Origin: Polynucleobacter sp. UK-Kesae-W10
Lineage (GTDB): Bacteria > Pseudomonadota > Gammaproteobacteria > Burkholderiales > Burkholderiaceae
DNA length: 64,000 bases
Direction of reading: 5' to 3'
Assembly: GCF_018881575.1 (NCBI RefSeq)
Contig: NZ_JACVQB010000001.1
Span: forward strand, 296,986 to 360,985
The notes beneath the pieces were generated by a model, which was not told the DNA's origin, searched no databases, and saw only the letters and a program-made list of their open reading frames with translations. A program made the translations under genes and the position numbers. Positions 35,052-44,928 of this stretch are shown here, piece by piece (within the stretch, counting starts at the first letter, position 1; each line of letters opens with the position of its first letter).

Positions 35052-36119
35052 TTAGCTCAGAATTTCTTTTAAAGCGGCGACGAGTTCGCCACTTTGTTCA
35101 TCCGTACCAATAGTAATGCGCAAGAACTCTTCGATACGAGGAGATTTGAAATGACGCACAATGATGCCGCGCTCTCGCAATGCTTGATAGAGCTTGGCTC
35201 CAGCATACTTTGGATGACGGGTAAAAATAAAATTGGCCGTCGAAGGTAAGGTGTCAAAGCCCAAGGTGTTCAATTGCGCTACAAGCTTTGAACGGGTATT
35301 GCTGACCTTGGCGCTAGTATTCTCCAAGTGCGCTTGATCTTCAATGGCTGCAATAGCACCCGCTTGTGCAAGCCTGCCTAAGGGGTAGGAGTTAAAGCTA
35401 TTCTTGACACGCTCCAAGCCCTCAATCAAGGCTGGGTGGCCAACTGCAAACCCTACGCGCAGCCCTGCTAGCGCTCTGGATTTAGAGAGCGTATGCACAA
35501 CCAACAGGTTTTCTGGGCAACTGTTGCCACGCAACAGTGGAATGCATGATTCAGTGCCGTAATCAACATAGGCCTCATCAATGACCACTACAGAATCTGT
35601 ATTGTTCGCGAGTAGTTTTTCAATTTCCGAGCGGGCAATAGATCTGCCGGTTGGGGCGTTCGGATTGGGGAAAATGATGCCGCCATTTGGCGTGTTGTAG
35701 TCGCCAGTATGAATTTCAAAATCAGTTCCTAGGGGAACGGTTTTGTATTCGATGCCAAAGAGTTTGCAGTAGACCGGATAAAAACTATAAGTGATATCCG
35801 GAAAGTGAACAGGCTTACTTTGTTTTAATAAACCTGCAAAAACGTGTGCCAGGACTTCATCCGAACCATTCCCTAAAAAAACCTGCTGAGGTGAAAGGCC
35901 GTGCAAAGTGGCAATCGCCTGTTTTAGGGCTGCGCCCTCAGGATCTGGATAGAGGCGCAAATCATCGTTTGTTTGATTGCGGATTGCTTCAAGCGCTTTT
36001 GGGGATGGGCCGTAAGGGCTTTCATTCGTGTTGAGCTTCACCAACCGCTGCATTTGCGGCTGCTCCCCAGGAACATAGGGGGTTAAAGTTTGAACAACGG
36101 GGCTCCAAAAACGGCTCAT
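35052..36119 (-). CDS. hisC: Histidinol-phosphate aminotransferase (inverted within the his cluster)
   Basis: PLP enzyme converting imidazole-acetol phosphate to histidinol phosphate, 355 residues. PLP lysine is K213 in [15 protein letters not shown]; other marks are [19 protein letters not shown] and [10 protein letters not shown]. In most beta-proteobacteria hisC lies between hisD and hisB in the same direction; here it is in that position but reversed. It therefore cannot be transcribed with hisGD, and hisB onward needs its own promoter. No terminator is evident in the 22-base gap with hisD. Confidence 0.95.
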   Translation of the reverse strand: MSRFWSPVVQTLTPYVPGEQPQMQRLVKLNTNESPYGPSPKALEAIRNQTNDDLRLYPDPEGAALKQAIATLHGLSPQQVFLGNGSDEVLAHVFAGLLKQSKPVHFPDITYSFYPVYCKLFGIEYKTVPLGTDFEIHTGDYNTPNGGIIFPNPNAPTGRSIARSEIEKLLANNTDSVVVIDEAYVDYGTESCIPLLRGNSCPENLLVVHTLSKSRALAGLRVGFAVGHPALIEGLERVKNSFNSYPLGRLAQAGAIAAIEDQAHLENTSAKVSNTRSKLVAQLNTLGFDTLPSTANFIFTRHPKYAGAKLYQALRERGIIVRHFKSPRIEEFLRITIGTDEQSGELVAALKEILS

Positions 36120-36235
36120 GAGGGTACTCTGGTCAAAAATCAGAAAGGGAGTGAAGCAATTTCAGCATTTCAATATCTTCTAGGAATGATATTATGAGGC
36201 TTCAATCAACACTTCGCCTCGCGGCGCAATGAAGC
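36120..36235. promoter_or_regulatory. Divergent hisC/hisB promoter region
   Basis: Because hisC is reversed, this 116-base gap must start transcription in both directions. A weak rightward candidate is TTTCAA (36168-36173), a 16-base spacer, then TATTAT (36190-36195), ending 40 bases before the hisB ATG. No attenuator or His-rich leader peptide is seen. Confidence 0.35.
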
Positions 36236-36823
36236 ATGCGGCAAGCCGACGTTACCCGAAATACTTCGGAAACCAAAATTCAAATTTCCATCAATCTGGA
36301 TGGTACTGGCAAGGCTGAATTAGCCTCTGGCGTACCTTTCTTAGACCATATGTTGGATCAGATAGCCCGTCACGGCATGATTGATCTCAAGGTAGTTGCC
36401 CAGGGCGATACCCATATTGACGATCATCACACTGTGGAAGACGTGGGTATTACATTGGGTCAAGCCTTTGCAAAGGCGGTTGGTGATAAAGCGGGAATTA
36501 CCCGCTATGGCCACTCTTATGTTCCTTTGGATGAAACCCTGTCTCGTGTTGTGATCGATTTTTCAGGTCGTCCAGGCCTAGAATTTAATGTGCCATTTAC
36601 ACGTGCTCGTGTTGGTGATTTTGATGTCGATCTGAGTATCGAGTTTTTCCGCGGGTTTGTGAACCACGCAGGCGTGACATTGCATATTGATAATTTACGC
36701 GGCATTAACGCACACCACCAGATTGAAACGGTTTTCAAAGCCTTTGGTCGCGCTTTGCGCATGGCCTTAACCTTGGATTCACGTGCGTCAGGTGTAGTTC
36801 CATCAACTAAAGGCAGCCTCTAA
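36236..36823 (+). CDS. hisB: Imidazoleglycerol-phosphate dehydratase
   Basis: Monofunctional HisB of 195 residues (no phosphatase domain), dehydrating imidazole-glycerol phosphate. The manganese-binding histidine clusters are [14 protein letters not shown] and [13 protein letters not shown]; the intermediate block [14 protein letters not shown] is typical. First gene of the hisBHAFIE run. Confidence 0.96.
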   Translation: MRQADVTRNTSETKIQISINLDGTGKAELASGVPFLDHMLDQIARHGMIDLKVVAQGDTHIDDHHTVEDVGITLGQAFAKAVGDKAGITRYGHSYVPLDETLSRVVIDFSGRPGLEFNVPFTRARVGDFDVDLSIEFFRGFVNHAGVTLHIDNLRGINAHHQIETVFKAFGRALRMALTLDSRASGVVPSTKGSL

Positions 36824-36873
36824 TCTAGATATTTCTAGTTGCCCGTTAGATCACAGCAAAGATAGGCTTAATT

Positions 36874-37530
36874 TTGGCGCAAAACATTGCGATTGTTGAT
36901 TATGGAATGGGCAATCTCCGTTCTGTGTATCAAGCATTTCATCATGTTGCACCTGATGACAATGTATTGATTGCACATCATCCAGAAGAAATTCGTTCAG
37001 CAGATCGTGTGGTGTTGCCGGGCCAAGGGGCAATGCCCGATTGCATGAAGCACCTTGAGGAATCTGGTCTTTTGGATGCTCTATTAGAAGCCTCCAAAAG
37101 CAAGCCTTTATTAGGTGTTTGCGTCGGTGAACAAATGCTCTTTGAGCGTAGTGCCGAAGTGCGTGCCAATGAGGATTGGACGCCTTGCTTAGGTCTGATT
37201 CCTGGACAGGTCCAGCGCTTTGAGTTGGCCGGTAAAAAACAGCCCGACGGATCTGCCTATAAAGTTCCTCACATGGGCTGGAATCAGGTGCGTCAAGACT
37301 ATGCCCATCCGATTTGGAATGGAATACCTGATTTAAGCAGTTTTTATTTTGTCCATAGTTACTATGTTGTGCCGCAGCGCAAAGAAGATATTGCGGGCTC
37401 TACTGAATATGGCGATTGGTTTACATCTGCAGTAGCAAGGGATAATATTTTTGCAACGCAATTTCATCCCGAAAAAAGTGCAGAATACGGATTAAAGCTT
37501 TATAAAAATTTTGTTTCTTGGCAACCTTAA
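36874..37530 (+). CDS. hisH: Imidazole glycerol phosphate synthase, glutaminase subunit
   Basis: Glutamine amidotransferase that supplies ammonia to HisF, 218 residues. The start is TTG at 36874, with TAGG seven bases upstream; no ATG gives the conserved N-terminus [15 protein letters not shown]. Class I triad: Cys83 (GVCVGEQML), His198 and Glu200 ([12 protein letters not shown]). It sits 12 bases before hisA. Confidence 0.94.
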   Translation: MAQNIAIVDYGMGNLRSVYQAFHHVAPDDNVLIAHHPEEIRSADRVVLPGQGAMPDCMKHLEESGLLDALLEASKSKPLLGVCVGEQMLFERSAEVRANEDWTPCLGLIPGQVQRFELAGKKQPDGSAYKVPHMGWNQVRQDYAHPIWNGIPDLSSFYFVHSYYVVPQRKEDIAGSTEYGDWFTSAVARDNIFATQFHPEKSAEYGLKLYKNFVSWQP

Positions 37531-37542
37531 TACTTTATTGAC

Positions 37543-38304
37543 ATGCTGCTGATTCCTGCGATTGATCTAAAAGACGGCCACTGTGTTCGACTTGAGCAAG
37601 GTGATATGGACAAAGCCACGGTTTTCTCTGAAGACCCGGGCGCGATGGCGGCACATTGGATTAGCAAAGGCGCACGCCGTTTGCATCTGGTTGATCTCAA
37701 TGGAGCATTTGCTGGCAAGCTCAAAAACGAGTCTGCAATTAAATCGATATTAAAAGCGGTTGGAGATGAAATCCCAGTGCAGCTTGGTGGCGGTATTCGC
37801 GATCTTGAAACGATTGAGCGATTATTGGATGACGGTATTAGCACTGTCATTATTGGAACGGCTGCCGTTAAAAATCCAGGATTTGTGCAAGATGCTTGTA
37901 CCGCGTTTCCGGGGCATGTCATGGTTGGTTTGGATGCTCGTGACGGTAAGGTAGCAACGGATGGCTGGAGCAAAATTACTGGCCATGAGGTGATTGATCT
38001 TGCCAAGAAATTTGAAGATTGGGGCGTTGAAGCCATTATCTATACCGATATTGGTCGTGATGGCATGCTCAAGGGTGTGAATATCGAGGCGACGATCAAA
38101 TTAGCGCAAGCGATTCGGATTCCTGTGATTGCTAGTGGCGGCTTATCAAATAACCACGATATTGAAGCGCTCTGCAAGGCCGAAGAAGAGGGTGTTATGG
38201 GCGTGATTGCTGGCCGTTCGATTTATGCTGGCGATCTTGATCTAGCAGCGGCACAAAAATATGCTGACGAGTTAACACTCAAGTACGCAAAGAAACTCAT
38301 CTAG
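37543..38304 (+). CDS. hisA: ProFAR isomerase (phosphoribosylformimino-AICAR-P isomerase)
   Basis: TIM-barrel isomerase of 253 residues in the fourth step of histidine synthesis. Catalytic Asp8 (PAIDLKDG) and Asp169 ([11 protein letters not shown]) are present; phosphate-binding loops include LGGGIRD and ASGGLSNN. Its TAG stop overlaps the GTG start of hisF by one base. Confidence 0.96.
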   Translation: MLLIPAIDLKDGHCVRLEQGDMDKATVFSEDPGAMAAHWISKGARRLHLVDLNGAFAGKLKNESAIKSILKAVGDEIPVQLGGGIRDLETIERLLDDGISTVIIGTAAVKNPGFVQDACTAFPGHVMVGLDARDGKVATDGWSKITGHEVIDLAKKFEDWGVEAIIYTDIGRDGMLKGVNIEATIKLAQAIRIPVIASGGLSNNHDIEALCKAEEEGVMGVIAGRSIYAGDLDLAAAQKYADELTLKYAKKLI

Positions 38305-39062
38305 TGCTAACTAAGCGGATTATTCCTTGTTTAGATGTAACTGCAGGGCGCGTTGTTAAGGGCGTGAACTTTGTCGGCTTGCGCGATGCCGGTGATCCAG
38401 TAGAGATTGCTAAGCGCTATGACACTCAGGGCGCCGACGAGCTCACTTTTTTAGACATTACTGCAACATCTGATGGGCGCGATTTAATCTTGCACATCAT
38501 TGAAGATGTTGCATCACAAGTGTTTATTCCGTTAACCGTTGGTGGTGGAGTTCGAGTAGTGGCTGATGTGCGCCGTTTGCTTAATGCAGGCGCAGATAAA
38601 GTGAGCATGAATTCTTCTGCAGTAGCTAACCCAGATTTGGTTTCAGATGCTGCTGCTTATTACGGATCACAATGTATTGTGGTTGCGATTGATGCTAAGC
38701 AAACGGAAGCTGGAAATTGGGAAGTATTTACGCATGGTGGCAGAACGGCTACGGGTAAAGATGTAGTGGCATGGGCGCGTGAGGTGGCCCAGCGTGGTGC
38801 AGGCGAAATTTTGCTCACCAGCATGAATCGTGATGGCAGTAAAGATGGTTTTGATTTGGCGTTGACCGCCGCAGTAAGTGATGCGGTTTCGGTTCCAGTG
38901 ATTGCTTCTGGTGGCGTCGGTAATTTGCAGCATTTAGTTGATGGCATCACCAAGGGTCATGCCGATGCAGTCTTGGCGGCGAGTATTTTTCATTATGGTG
39001 AGTACACGGTTCAGCAAGCAAAGGAATACATGGCCTCCCAAGGTATTCCAGTTCGCATTTGA
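38304..39062 (+). CDS. hisF: Imidazole glycerol phosphate synthase, cyclase subunit
   Basis: TIM-barrel cyclase of 252 residues, partner of HisH, yielding IGP and AICAR. GTG start at 38304 directly overlaps the hisA stop (TAGTG). Catalytic Asp11 ([13 protein letters not shown]) and Asp130 (VVAIDAKQ) are present, as are the phosphate loops [11 protein letters not shown] and [10 protein letters not shown]. Confidence 0.96.
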   Translation: MLTKRIIPCLDVTAGRVVKGVNFVGLRDAGDPVEIAKRYDTQGADELTFLDITATSDGRDLILHIIEDVASQVFIPLTVGGGVRVVADVRRLLNAGADKVSMNSSAVANPDLVSDAAAYYGSQCIVVAIDAKQTEAGNWEVFTHGGRTATGKDVVAWAREVAQRGAGEILLTSMNRDGSKDGFDLALTAAVSDAVSVPVIASGGVGNLQHLVDGITKGHADAVLAASIFHYGEYTVQQAKEYMASQGIPVRI

Positions 39063-39113
39063 TTTAGCTCAACAGCACTTCAAGATTTGCTCGATTCCCT
39101 GTAAAGTTCAGGT

Positions 39114-39527
39114 ATGAACAAACTTCAGAACACCTTCGTCCCCGTAGAGTCCATTCAAGCAGGTCCATGGCTGGATGCAGTTACTTGGAACGACCAAGGT
39201 TTGGTGCCGGTGATTGCGCAGGAATTCGGAAGTAAAGATATTTTGATGATGGCCTGGATGAATCGGGATGCGCTTTTAGCAACCTTGCGCCTAGGTGAGG
39301 CAGTGTATTGGACGCGCTCACGACAAAAGCTTTGGCATAAAGGTGAAGAATCTGGTCACACTCAAAAAGTGAAAGAAATTCGTTTAGATTGCGATGGAGA
39401 TACGATTTTATTAATCGTAGAGCAAAAGGATGGCATCGCTTGCCATACCGGTGAGCACAGTTGTTTTTTCCAGCAGTGGGATTCGGCTAGCTCTTCTTGG
39501 GTTGATGAGTCTCAGTTGGCGAAGTAA
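39114..39527 (+). CDS. hisI: Phosphoribosyl-AMP cyclohydrolase
   Basis: Opens the purine ring of PR-AMP, 137 residues. Metal-binding aspartates and cysteines are in [18 protein letters not shown] and [31 protein letters not shown] and [18 protein letters not shown] are the family blocks. The cyclohydrolase and pyrophosphohydrolase are separate genes here, unlike the fused E. coli hisIE. Confidence 0.95.
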   Translation: MNKLQNTFVPVESIQAGPWLDAVTWNDQGLVPVIAQEFGSKDILMMAWMNRDALLATLRLGEAVYWTRSRQKLWHKGEESGHTQKVKEIRLDCDGDTILLIVEQKDGIACHTGEHSCFFQQWDSASSSWVDESQLAK

Positions 39528-39560
39528 ATGCCGCTTGAATAAAAGACATAAAATGAAGCT

Positions 39561-39962
39561 ATGAGCAATTCAGTAAATAAACCATCTAATTTGGATTCTG
39601 CATTGGCCCACTTGGCTGATGTGGTTGATCAGCGTCGAGAGTCGTTTAAGGCGGGTACCGCCGACCCCAAAACCTCCTACACTGCCTTACTCTTTTCCAA
39701 AGGGGATGATGGCATCCTGAAAAAGATTGGCGAAGAGGCGACGGAGACGGTCATGGCTGCCAAAGATGTACGCAGCTCTAATTTAGCTGCTGAGCAGAAA
39801 AAGCTATTGGTTGGCGAGATGGCTGATTTATGGTTTCACTGTTTAATTGCCCTTTCACAATTCAATTTGCGCCCCGAAGAGGTGCTTGCTGAGCTTGAGC
39901 GTCGCTTAGGAACTTCTGGTATTGAAGAAAAGGCTGCCCGAAAAGCTGCTGGCCATGATTGA
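39561..39962 (+). CDS. hisE: Phosphoribosyl-ATP pyrophosphatase
   Basis: All-alpha MazG-like pyrophosphohydrolase of 133 residues, acting on PR-ATP in step two of histidine synthesis. The metal-binding helix pattern is [15 protein letters not shown] and [13 protein letters not shown]. An N-terminal stretch of about 20 residues is variable. It follows hisI by 33 bases. Confidence 0.94.
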   Translation: MSNSVNKPSNLDSALAHLADVVDQRRESFKAGTADPKTSYTALLFSKGDDGILKKIGEEATETVMAAKDVRSSNLAAEQKKLLVGEMADLWFHCLIALSQFNLRPEEVLAELERRLGTSGIEEKAARKAAGHD

Positions 39963-39976
39963 GGCCCAAGGAAGCT

Positions 39977-40333
39977 ATGTCACACGATCCTAATTGCTTG
40001 TTTTGTAAGATTTCTCAAGGCTTAATTCCGTCCCAAAAGGTTTATGAAGATGACGAGATCTATGCTTTTAAAGACATTAATCCCGCTGCACCAGTGCATT
40101 TCTTGATCATTCCCAAAAAACATATTCCCATGTTGGAGTTGGCGGAAAGCGGAGATGCCCCTTTGCTGGGTAGAATGATGGAATTAGCGCCCCGTCTTGC
40201 CAAAGAGCAGGGCTGCCGCCCTGGTAGGGATGGTGGCTTTAGATTGATGGTGAATAACGGAGCAGATGGTGGGCAGGAGGTATATCACCTGCACCTGCAT
40301 GTAATGGGCGGTCCCCGCCCCTGGAAAAAATAA
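39977..40333 (+). CDS. HIT-family nucleotide-binding hydrolase (HinT-like)
   Basis: Histidine-triad protein of 118 residues from the ATG at 39977, which has an AAGGA Shine-Dalgarno; an in-frame TTG at 39959 overlapping hisE is less likely. The triad [10 protein letters not shown] is near the C-terminus, with the HinT-like N-terminus [19 protein letters not shown]. Such enzymes hydrolyse AMP-lysine or aminoacyl-AMP-type phosphoramidates. The hisE-hit-tatA order is common in this group. Confidence 0.92.
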   Translation: MSHDPNCLFCKISQGLIPSQKVYEDDEIYAFKDINPAAPVHFLIIPKKHIPMLELAESGDAPLLGRMMELAPRLAKEQGCRPGRDGGFRLMVNNGADGGQEVYHLHLHVMGGPRPWKK

Positions 40334-40349
40334 TCCAAGGAGATTAGAG

Positions 40350-40571
40350 ATGGGTTCATTTAGCATTTGGCATTGGTTAATTGTGTTGGTCATCGTCATG
40401 TTGGTATTTGGTACCAAGAAATTGCGCAACATTGGCCAAGACTTGGGTGGCGCAGTAAAGGGTTTCAAAGACGGCATGAAGTCTGCAGATGAACCAAAAG
40501 AGCAAATTACTCAAGGCGCAGCTACCGCAGAAAAAACGGTTGATGTGCAGGCCAAAGACCTCAACAAATAA
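40350..40571 (+). CDS. tatA: Sec-independent translocase protein TatA
   Basis: Pore-forming subunit of the twin-arginine pathway, 73 residues. One N-terminal membrane helix ([16 protein letters not shown]), a hinge [10 protein letters not shown], then an amphipathic helix [16 protein letters not shown] and a charged tail. The operon is tatABC. The Rieske protein PetA (51 kb) carries a twin-arginine motif and should be one of its substrates. Confidence 0.95.
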   Translation: MGSFSIWHWLIVLVIVMLVFGTKKLRNIGQDLGGAVKGFKDGMKSADEPKEQITQGAATAEKTVDVQAKDLNK

Positions 40572-40609
40572 TTGCTGATTACTCGACTACAGATTGGTGC
40601 AGTTTTTAA

Positions 40610-41086
40610 ATGATTGATTTAGGAGTTTCTAAACTCGCACTGATTGCGGTCGTTGCATTAGTTGTTGTAGGGCCAGAGCGACTGCCTAAAGTAGCGCGTA
40701 TGGCAGGCAATCTTTTTGGGCGTGCTCAGCGTTACATGGCGGATGTGAAATCCGAAGTCAATCGCCAGATGGAGATTGAGGAATTTAAAAAATTCCGCGA
40801 GGAGAGTGCCTCCGCTTTAAAAGAGGTTGAAAACAGCATCGGCTCCATTGCAAAAGAGGCTAACGCCAATCTTACAGATCAGGCGGATATTTTTGAAACC
40901 CCATTTGAAAAGCCTGCTCTGGATGAAAAAGAGGTGTTGCGCAAGACAAAGCGTCAAGGGCGTAATAGTTGGGGGGTGCGACGTGCGGCAAGGCCTATAT
41001 GGTTCAAGCGTTCAGCGGGGGTGCGTACTCGAGTTCAATCTGGCGCGGCCAGAATGAAACGCTTTCATCATAGTGCTGGCAAATAA
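40610..41086 (+). CDS. tatB: Sec-independent translocase protein TatB
   Basis: Receptor-complex subunit of the Tat pathway, 158 residues. N-terminal MIDLGVSKLALIAVVALVVV forms the membrane helix; GPERLPKVARMAG follows, then a long amphipathic helix. The C-terminal third is unusually basic (KTKRQGRNSWGVRRAARPIW). It precedes tatC by 33 bases. Confidence 0.93.
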   Translation: MIDLGVSKLALIAVVALVVVGPERLPKVARMAGNLFGRAQRYMADVKSEVNRQMEIEEFKKFREESASALKEVENSIGSIAKEANANLTDQADIFETPFEKPALDEKEVLRKTKRQGRNSWGVRRAARPIWFKRSAGVRTRVQSGAARMKRFHHSAGK

Positions 41087-41119
41087 ACCTGATCAGCTAC
41101 ATAACAAAAATAGATAGGC

Positions 41120-41890
41120 ATGACAGAAAACCACACCACTGAAGATTCAGGACTGCAAGAATCTTTCTTGTCGCATTTATTTGAGTTGCGCGATCGCGTT
41201 ATTAAAGCTGCGCTCGCAATCATTGTGGTATTTGTTTGCCTGGTCTATTGGGCGCCTGATATCTTCCATCTTTTTGCCCAGCCATTACTGAGCGCTTTGC
41301 CTGCTGGTGGAAAAATGATTGTGACTGATGTCACCGGCTCCTTTTTTGTGCCAATGAAAGTCACGATGTTGGTGGCCTTCATCATTGCACTACCGGTGGT
41401 GATGTATCAGCTATGGGCATTTATTGCACCTGGCTTATATCTGCATGAGCGTAAATTAATTCTGCCGCTAGTAGTAAGTAGCTACACCTTATTCATTATT
41501 GGTATGGCGTTTGCTTACTTCCTCGTCTTTCCAACCGTCTTTAAGTTTATGGCTAGCTATAACGCACCTTTAGGCGCGGAAATGTCTACTGACATTGATA
41601 ACTACCTGAGTTTTGCCATGACCACCTTTTTAGCTTTTGGTATTACTTTTGAAGTGCCAGTAGTGGTAGTGGTATTGGTTCGCATGGGCATGGTTCCGCT
41701 TGCGAAGTTAAGAGAGATTCGGCCTTATGTGATCGTTGGCGCATTTGTGATTTCTGCAATCGTGACGCCACCCGATGTACTTTCGCAATTGCTCTTGGCA
41801 GTGCCAATGACTCTGCTCTACGAATTGGGCTTGTTGGTAGCCCGCTTGTATGTGCCTAAGGTCTCAGAAGAGGATCAGCCAGCGGACTAA
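41120..41890 (+). CDS. tatC: Sec-independent translocase protein TatC
   Basis: Signal-peptide receptor of the Tat system, 256 residues with six membrane helices. The N-terminal block SFLSHLFELRDRVIKAA contacts the twin-arginine motif; FIAPGLYLHERK and FGITFEVPVVVVVLVRMG are family marks. Its TAA stop overlaps by two bases the TAG stop of the gene on the other strand. Confidence 0.95.
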   Translation: MTENHTTEDSGLQESFLSHLFELRDRVIKAALAIIVVFVCLVYWAPDIFHLFAQPLLSALPAGGKMIVTDVTGSFFVPMKVTMLVAFIIALPVVMYQLWAFIAPGLYLHERKLILPLVVSSYTLFIIGMAFAYFLVFPTVFKFMASYNAPLGAEMSTDIDNYLSFAMTTFLAFGITFEVPVVVVVLVRMGMVPLAKLREIRPYVIVGAFVISAIVTPPDVLSQLLLAVPMTLLYELGLLVARLYVPKVSEEDQPAD

Positions 41891-43344
41891 GCTAGTTCAG
41901 TGTCTGCTGGTTTGAGGTTTTTAGAAAAAGTCGTCCTCAACCAACTCGTTACCTGATCGAAGCGATAGCGTCTTTGTCGGATATTGCCCTCAAGATCAAG
42001 TTCTGCGCCAGCAAAAGCTTTGCCTGCAGCTAATAGCGCGCGGCGCTGCTGAATCGTTTCAATCTGAATCAATCGAGGCAATATTTTTGGTAGTTCCCAG
42101 CGAATATCGACCACTACACAATGCTCGAGCTGCAATTGGCCGACTTCACAAAGCAATAACTCCGCCTTACTAAAGTTAAATTGGTTTGCAACAATAATGC
42201 GATGGCACAGTAATAACCAATCTTGATCTAGTTTGTGTTCGGCATGGTGATTGATTGCTTGCTCGGCGTAAAGGGCTAAGTCGTACCAATCATTTTTGGC
42301 AGGGTTGGGGCAGCTCTCTAAAATTTTATTGAGTAATTCCTTGGCCTCTGTAAGGCCTTGTTGGTTGGCTTGCCATACCCAGTAAGAGGCTTGTAGACCG
42401 CGCACTTTTTCTTCAATCTTCTCGCGTTTACGCCAAAGACTTGCCCCTTTTCTGAGTTGGGCTTGTGCATGCCCAAGATCGGCGGCGCGATCAAAGCAAC
42501 GATCACTCTCAGTAGCGTTGTATCCAGAGAATTGAGGTCGACGATAAATTTCACCTAAGGCATACCAAGCATCACGATCACCATCCTTGGCTGCTAACTC
42601 TAACCAATGCGCCGCCTTTTTCAGAGAAGCATTCGATTTGCTTTCTGCGCCATCTAGTTGTGCCAGACGCAGTCCTAGAGTGAGCTTGGCGATTGTGAGA
42701 CCGAACTCTGCTGCTTGCATGAGAGCGTCTTCGTTCTCATCTGCCAGCCACGCATTCCAAAGCGATGAGAGCGCTTCATTTTTTGGTTGCAACTTAATGA
42801 GGAGCTCTTTCGCATGAGCGGCAAATACGCCACCACCATCTGCGAGCTCTTGTAAATATTGGCGCCCGATTTTTTGCAGGCCGCCAAAATCCAAGTTGGC
42901 TAATGACTCGCTAAGGCCGGCCCCCGGTTTTCTTTTTAACCAATCCATCAGCTGGGATTGAATTTCTTCATTGCTGGGATTGACCAAGAGATTGGCAAGT
43001 TGCCATTTCGCTGCCAGTGTCGAGTTAGATTCCTGGCTTTCTTGCGCAATTTGCCAGAAAGACTCCCATCCAAACTGAAAGGCGGGTGAGTTAACAGTCT
43101 CAACCAGCGGAATATTGGCCATCTGATTGAGAATCTTTGCAATTTCAGACGTATTTGAGCTTTGTGCTTCAGGCCCTTGATTTTTCAGGGATAAATATGA
43201 TTTTTCTAGCCAAATCAAGGCATTAGCGGGCTGAATGGGTGTTTTAAAGGCGCCAGTAAGATAGGCTTCTGCCAATTTTTGTTGCGCGGATACATCACCT
43301 GTACGCGCTGAACTAAGGATTTTTAAGAATTCACGGCTTGCCAT
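41887..43344 (-). CDS. Sel1/TPR-repeat protein of unknown function
   Basis: A 485-residue protein from the ATG at 43344; the frame continues 37 codons upstream to 43455 but that part is not convincing. The sequence has Sel1-like repeats, for example ARTGDVSAQQKLAEAYLTGA, AHWLELAAKDGDRDAWYALG and SDRCFDRAADLGHAQAQLRKG. No signal peptide or membrane segment, so it is probably cytosolic and acts as a protein-binding scaffold. No close family is recognised. It is convergent with tatC and divergent from the porin. Confidence 0.75.
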   Translation of the reverse strand: MASREFLKILSSARTGDVSAQQKLAEAYLTGAFKTPIQPANALIWLEKSYLSLKNQGPEAQSSNTSEIAKILNQMANIPLVETVNSPAFQFGWESFWQIAQESQESNSTLAAKWQLANLLVNPSNEEIQSQLMDWLKRKPGAGLSESLANLDFGGLQKIGRQYLQELADGGGVFAAHAKELLIKLQPKNEALSSLWNAWLADENEDALMQAAEFGLTIAKLTLGLRLAQLDGAESKSNASLKKAAHWLELAAKDGDRDAWYALGEIYRRPQFSGYNATESDRCFDRAADLGHAQAQLRKGASLWRKREKIEEKVRGLQASYWVWQANQQGLTEAKELLNKILESCPNPAKNDWYDLALYAEQAINHHAEHKLDQDWLLLCHRIIVANQFNFSKAELLLCEVGQLQLEHCVVVDIRWELPKILPRLIQIETIQQRRALLAAGKAFAGAELDLEGNIRQRRYRFDQVTSWLRTTFSKNLKPADTELA

Positions 43345-43552
43345 ATGACAATTTTGGCATTCAAAGGCTATAAAAGACAGAAAACAAAGGCCTTGTTGCC
43401 CTGATACAACGAAGAAAGCCAAAAAACTGCCTTTTGACAAGCAAAAAGAGGTCATAAATACCCTTACCCCCAGTCTAGCAAGGCAAAGGACGGAAAATTC
43501 ATAGGTCCCAGCTTTATTTGGGCATTACTTTCAATTTATGGAGATTTACAGA

Positions 43553-44761
43553 ATGAAAAAATCGCTATTTGCAGTTGCAGCTTTGTCAGCTATCGCTGGC
43601 GCAGCTCAAGCTCAGTCCAGCGTAACCGTATACGGTATCGTTGACGCTGGTTATGTTGGTTCCAACCAGAAATTGGCTGGTGCACCTTCTACTACTCAAC
43701 CTGTTGGTGCTTCCAGCAGCGCGTTTGGTCAAAGTGCTGAATCTACAAGCCGTTTAGGTTTCAAAGGTACTGAAGATTTGGGCGGCGGTTTGTCTGCATT
43801 CTTCACTGCTGAAACAAGCTTGACACCTAACGATTCAAACATGTCTACTTTGAATAACCGTCAATCATTTGTTGGTTTGAAAAAGAATGGCGTAGGTCAA
43901 TTCGCTTTCGGTACTCAGTACACCACAATCTTTAATGCTGCTGCATTGACAGATCCAGGTAACTTGAACAACGTTGCTGGTAACGTTGTTTATGCTGTTT
44001 CCCCAGTTGGCGGCCTTAACGGTAAAGTTGCTAACCCTGTAACTGGTGCTACTGGCACAGTTAACAGCACAAGCGTAACAGGTCAAACTGATGCGTTTGC
44101 AACACGTGCTGCGAACCAATTGTCTGTTGCGTCTGACACATTTGCTGGTTTCCAAGTAAATGCAATGTACACATTGAACAATTCAAACCAAACTCAAACT
44201 AACTCTTCAACTGGTGGTAGCACAAACTACAACGGTTGGGGCCTTGGCGCGAACTACACTTGGAACAAATTGTTCTTGACAGCTAACTACCAAGCTTTGA
44301 AGAGCACTCAAACTGCTTATGCTTCATTGTCTTCACCATTGCCAGCAATTTGGGGCGGTGCTGCATACCAAGGCGTTCAAACTCAAGACAACCAGTCATA
44401 CATCGCTGGTACATATGACTTCGGTATCTTGAAGGCATACGCACAATGGGTTTCACGTAAAGCAACTGATACACAAAACTCTAACTACTACGCTAAGCGT
44501 AATGCACAACAGTTGGGTGTACGTAGCTACATCACTCCAACAATCGAGGCATGGGCAAGCGTTGGTAACGGTAAAGTTACAGCATTTGGCGTATCAAACC
44601 CATCTGCTAACTTCACTGGCTATCAGTTAGGTGGTAACTACTACATCAGCAAGCGTACAAACTTGTATGCGATCTATGGTTCAAACCAAACTGCTGCTTC
44701 AACAGCTTCAACAGCGTACAGTGCAAACAACTACGCTCTTGGCGTACGTCACACTTTCTAA
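43553..44761 (+). CDS. Gram-negative general porin (Burkholderia OmpC-like)
   Basis: Outer-membrane trimeric porin of 402 residues. The start is the ATG at 43553 with GGAG nine bases upstream; an earlier in-frame ATG at 43538 overlaps that site. Signal peptide MKKSLFAVAALSAIAGAAQA, mature QSSVTVYGIVDAGYVG, the standard beginning of this family. The middle is rich in Asn/Thr/Ser loops, and the protein ends in ALGVRHTF with the C-terminal Phe needed for BAM recognition. Probably highly expressed: strong Shine-Dalgarno, its own terminator and uniform codon choice. Confidence 0.94.
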   Translation: MKKSLFAVAALSAIAGAAQAQSSVTVYGIVDAGYVGSNQKLAGAPSTTQPVGASSSAFGQSAESTSRLGFKGTEDLGGGLSAFFTAETSLTPNDSNMSTLNNRQSFVGLKKNGVGQFAFGTQYTTIFNAAALTDPGNLNNVAGNVVYAVSPVGGLNGKVANPVTGATGTVNSTSVTGQTDAFATRAANQLSVASDTFAGFQVNAMYTLNNSNQTQTNSSTGGSTNYNGWGLGANYTWNKLFLTANYQALKSTQTAYASLSSPLPAIWGGAAYQGVQTQDNQSYIAGTYDFGILKAYAQWVSRKATDTQNSNYYAKRNAQQLGVRSYITPTIEAWASVGNGKVTAFGVSNPSANFTGYQLGGNYYISKRTNLYAIYGSNQTAASTASTAYSANNYALGVRHTF

Positions 44762-44816
44762 TTGTGAGCTAGCGTAAGCTAGTGAACAATTTGTAAGTTG
44801 TACGTAGTAGCAATTG

Positions 44817-44847
44817 AAAGCCCACCATGAAAATGGTGGGCTTTTTT
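44817..44847 (+). terminator. Rho-independent terminator after the porin
   Basis: A 12-bp perfect stem (AAAGCCCACCAT 44817-44828, ATGGTGGGCTTT 44833-44844) with a GAAA tetraloop and a T-run through 44847. It separates the porin from the TPR-glycosyltransferase gene downstream. Confidence 0.93.
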
Positions 44848-44928
44848 CTTATATCAACCCCCTGTGGTCTTGTATTACTCAAATCGCAATCGGTTTAGTA
44901 TTAGGACAATCATTCAATACAGGACACT

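Noticed and set aside
43345..43455. N-terminal extension of the Sel1 protein
   Set aside because: The 37 extra residues are Cys/Phe-rich and unlike the rest, and the ATG at 43344 begins the repeat region.
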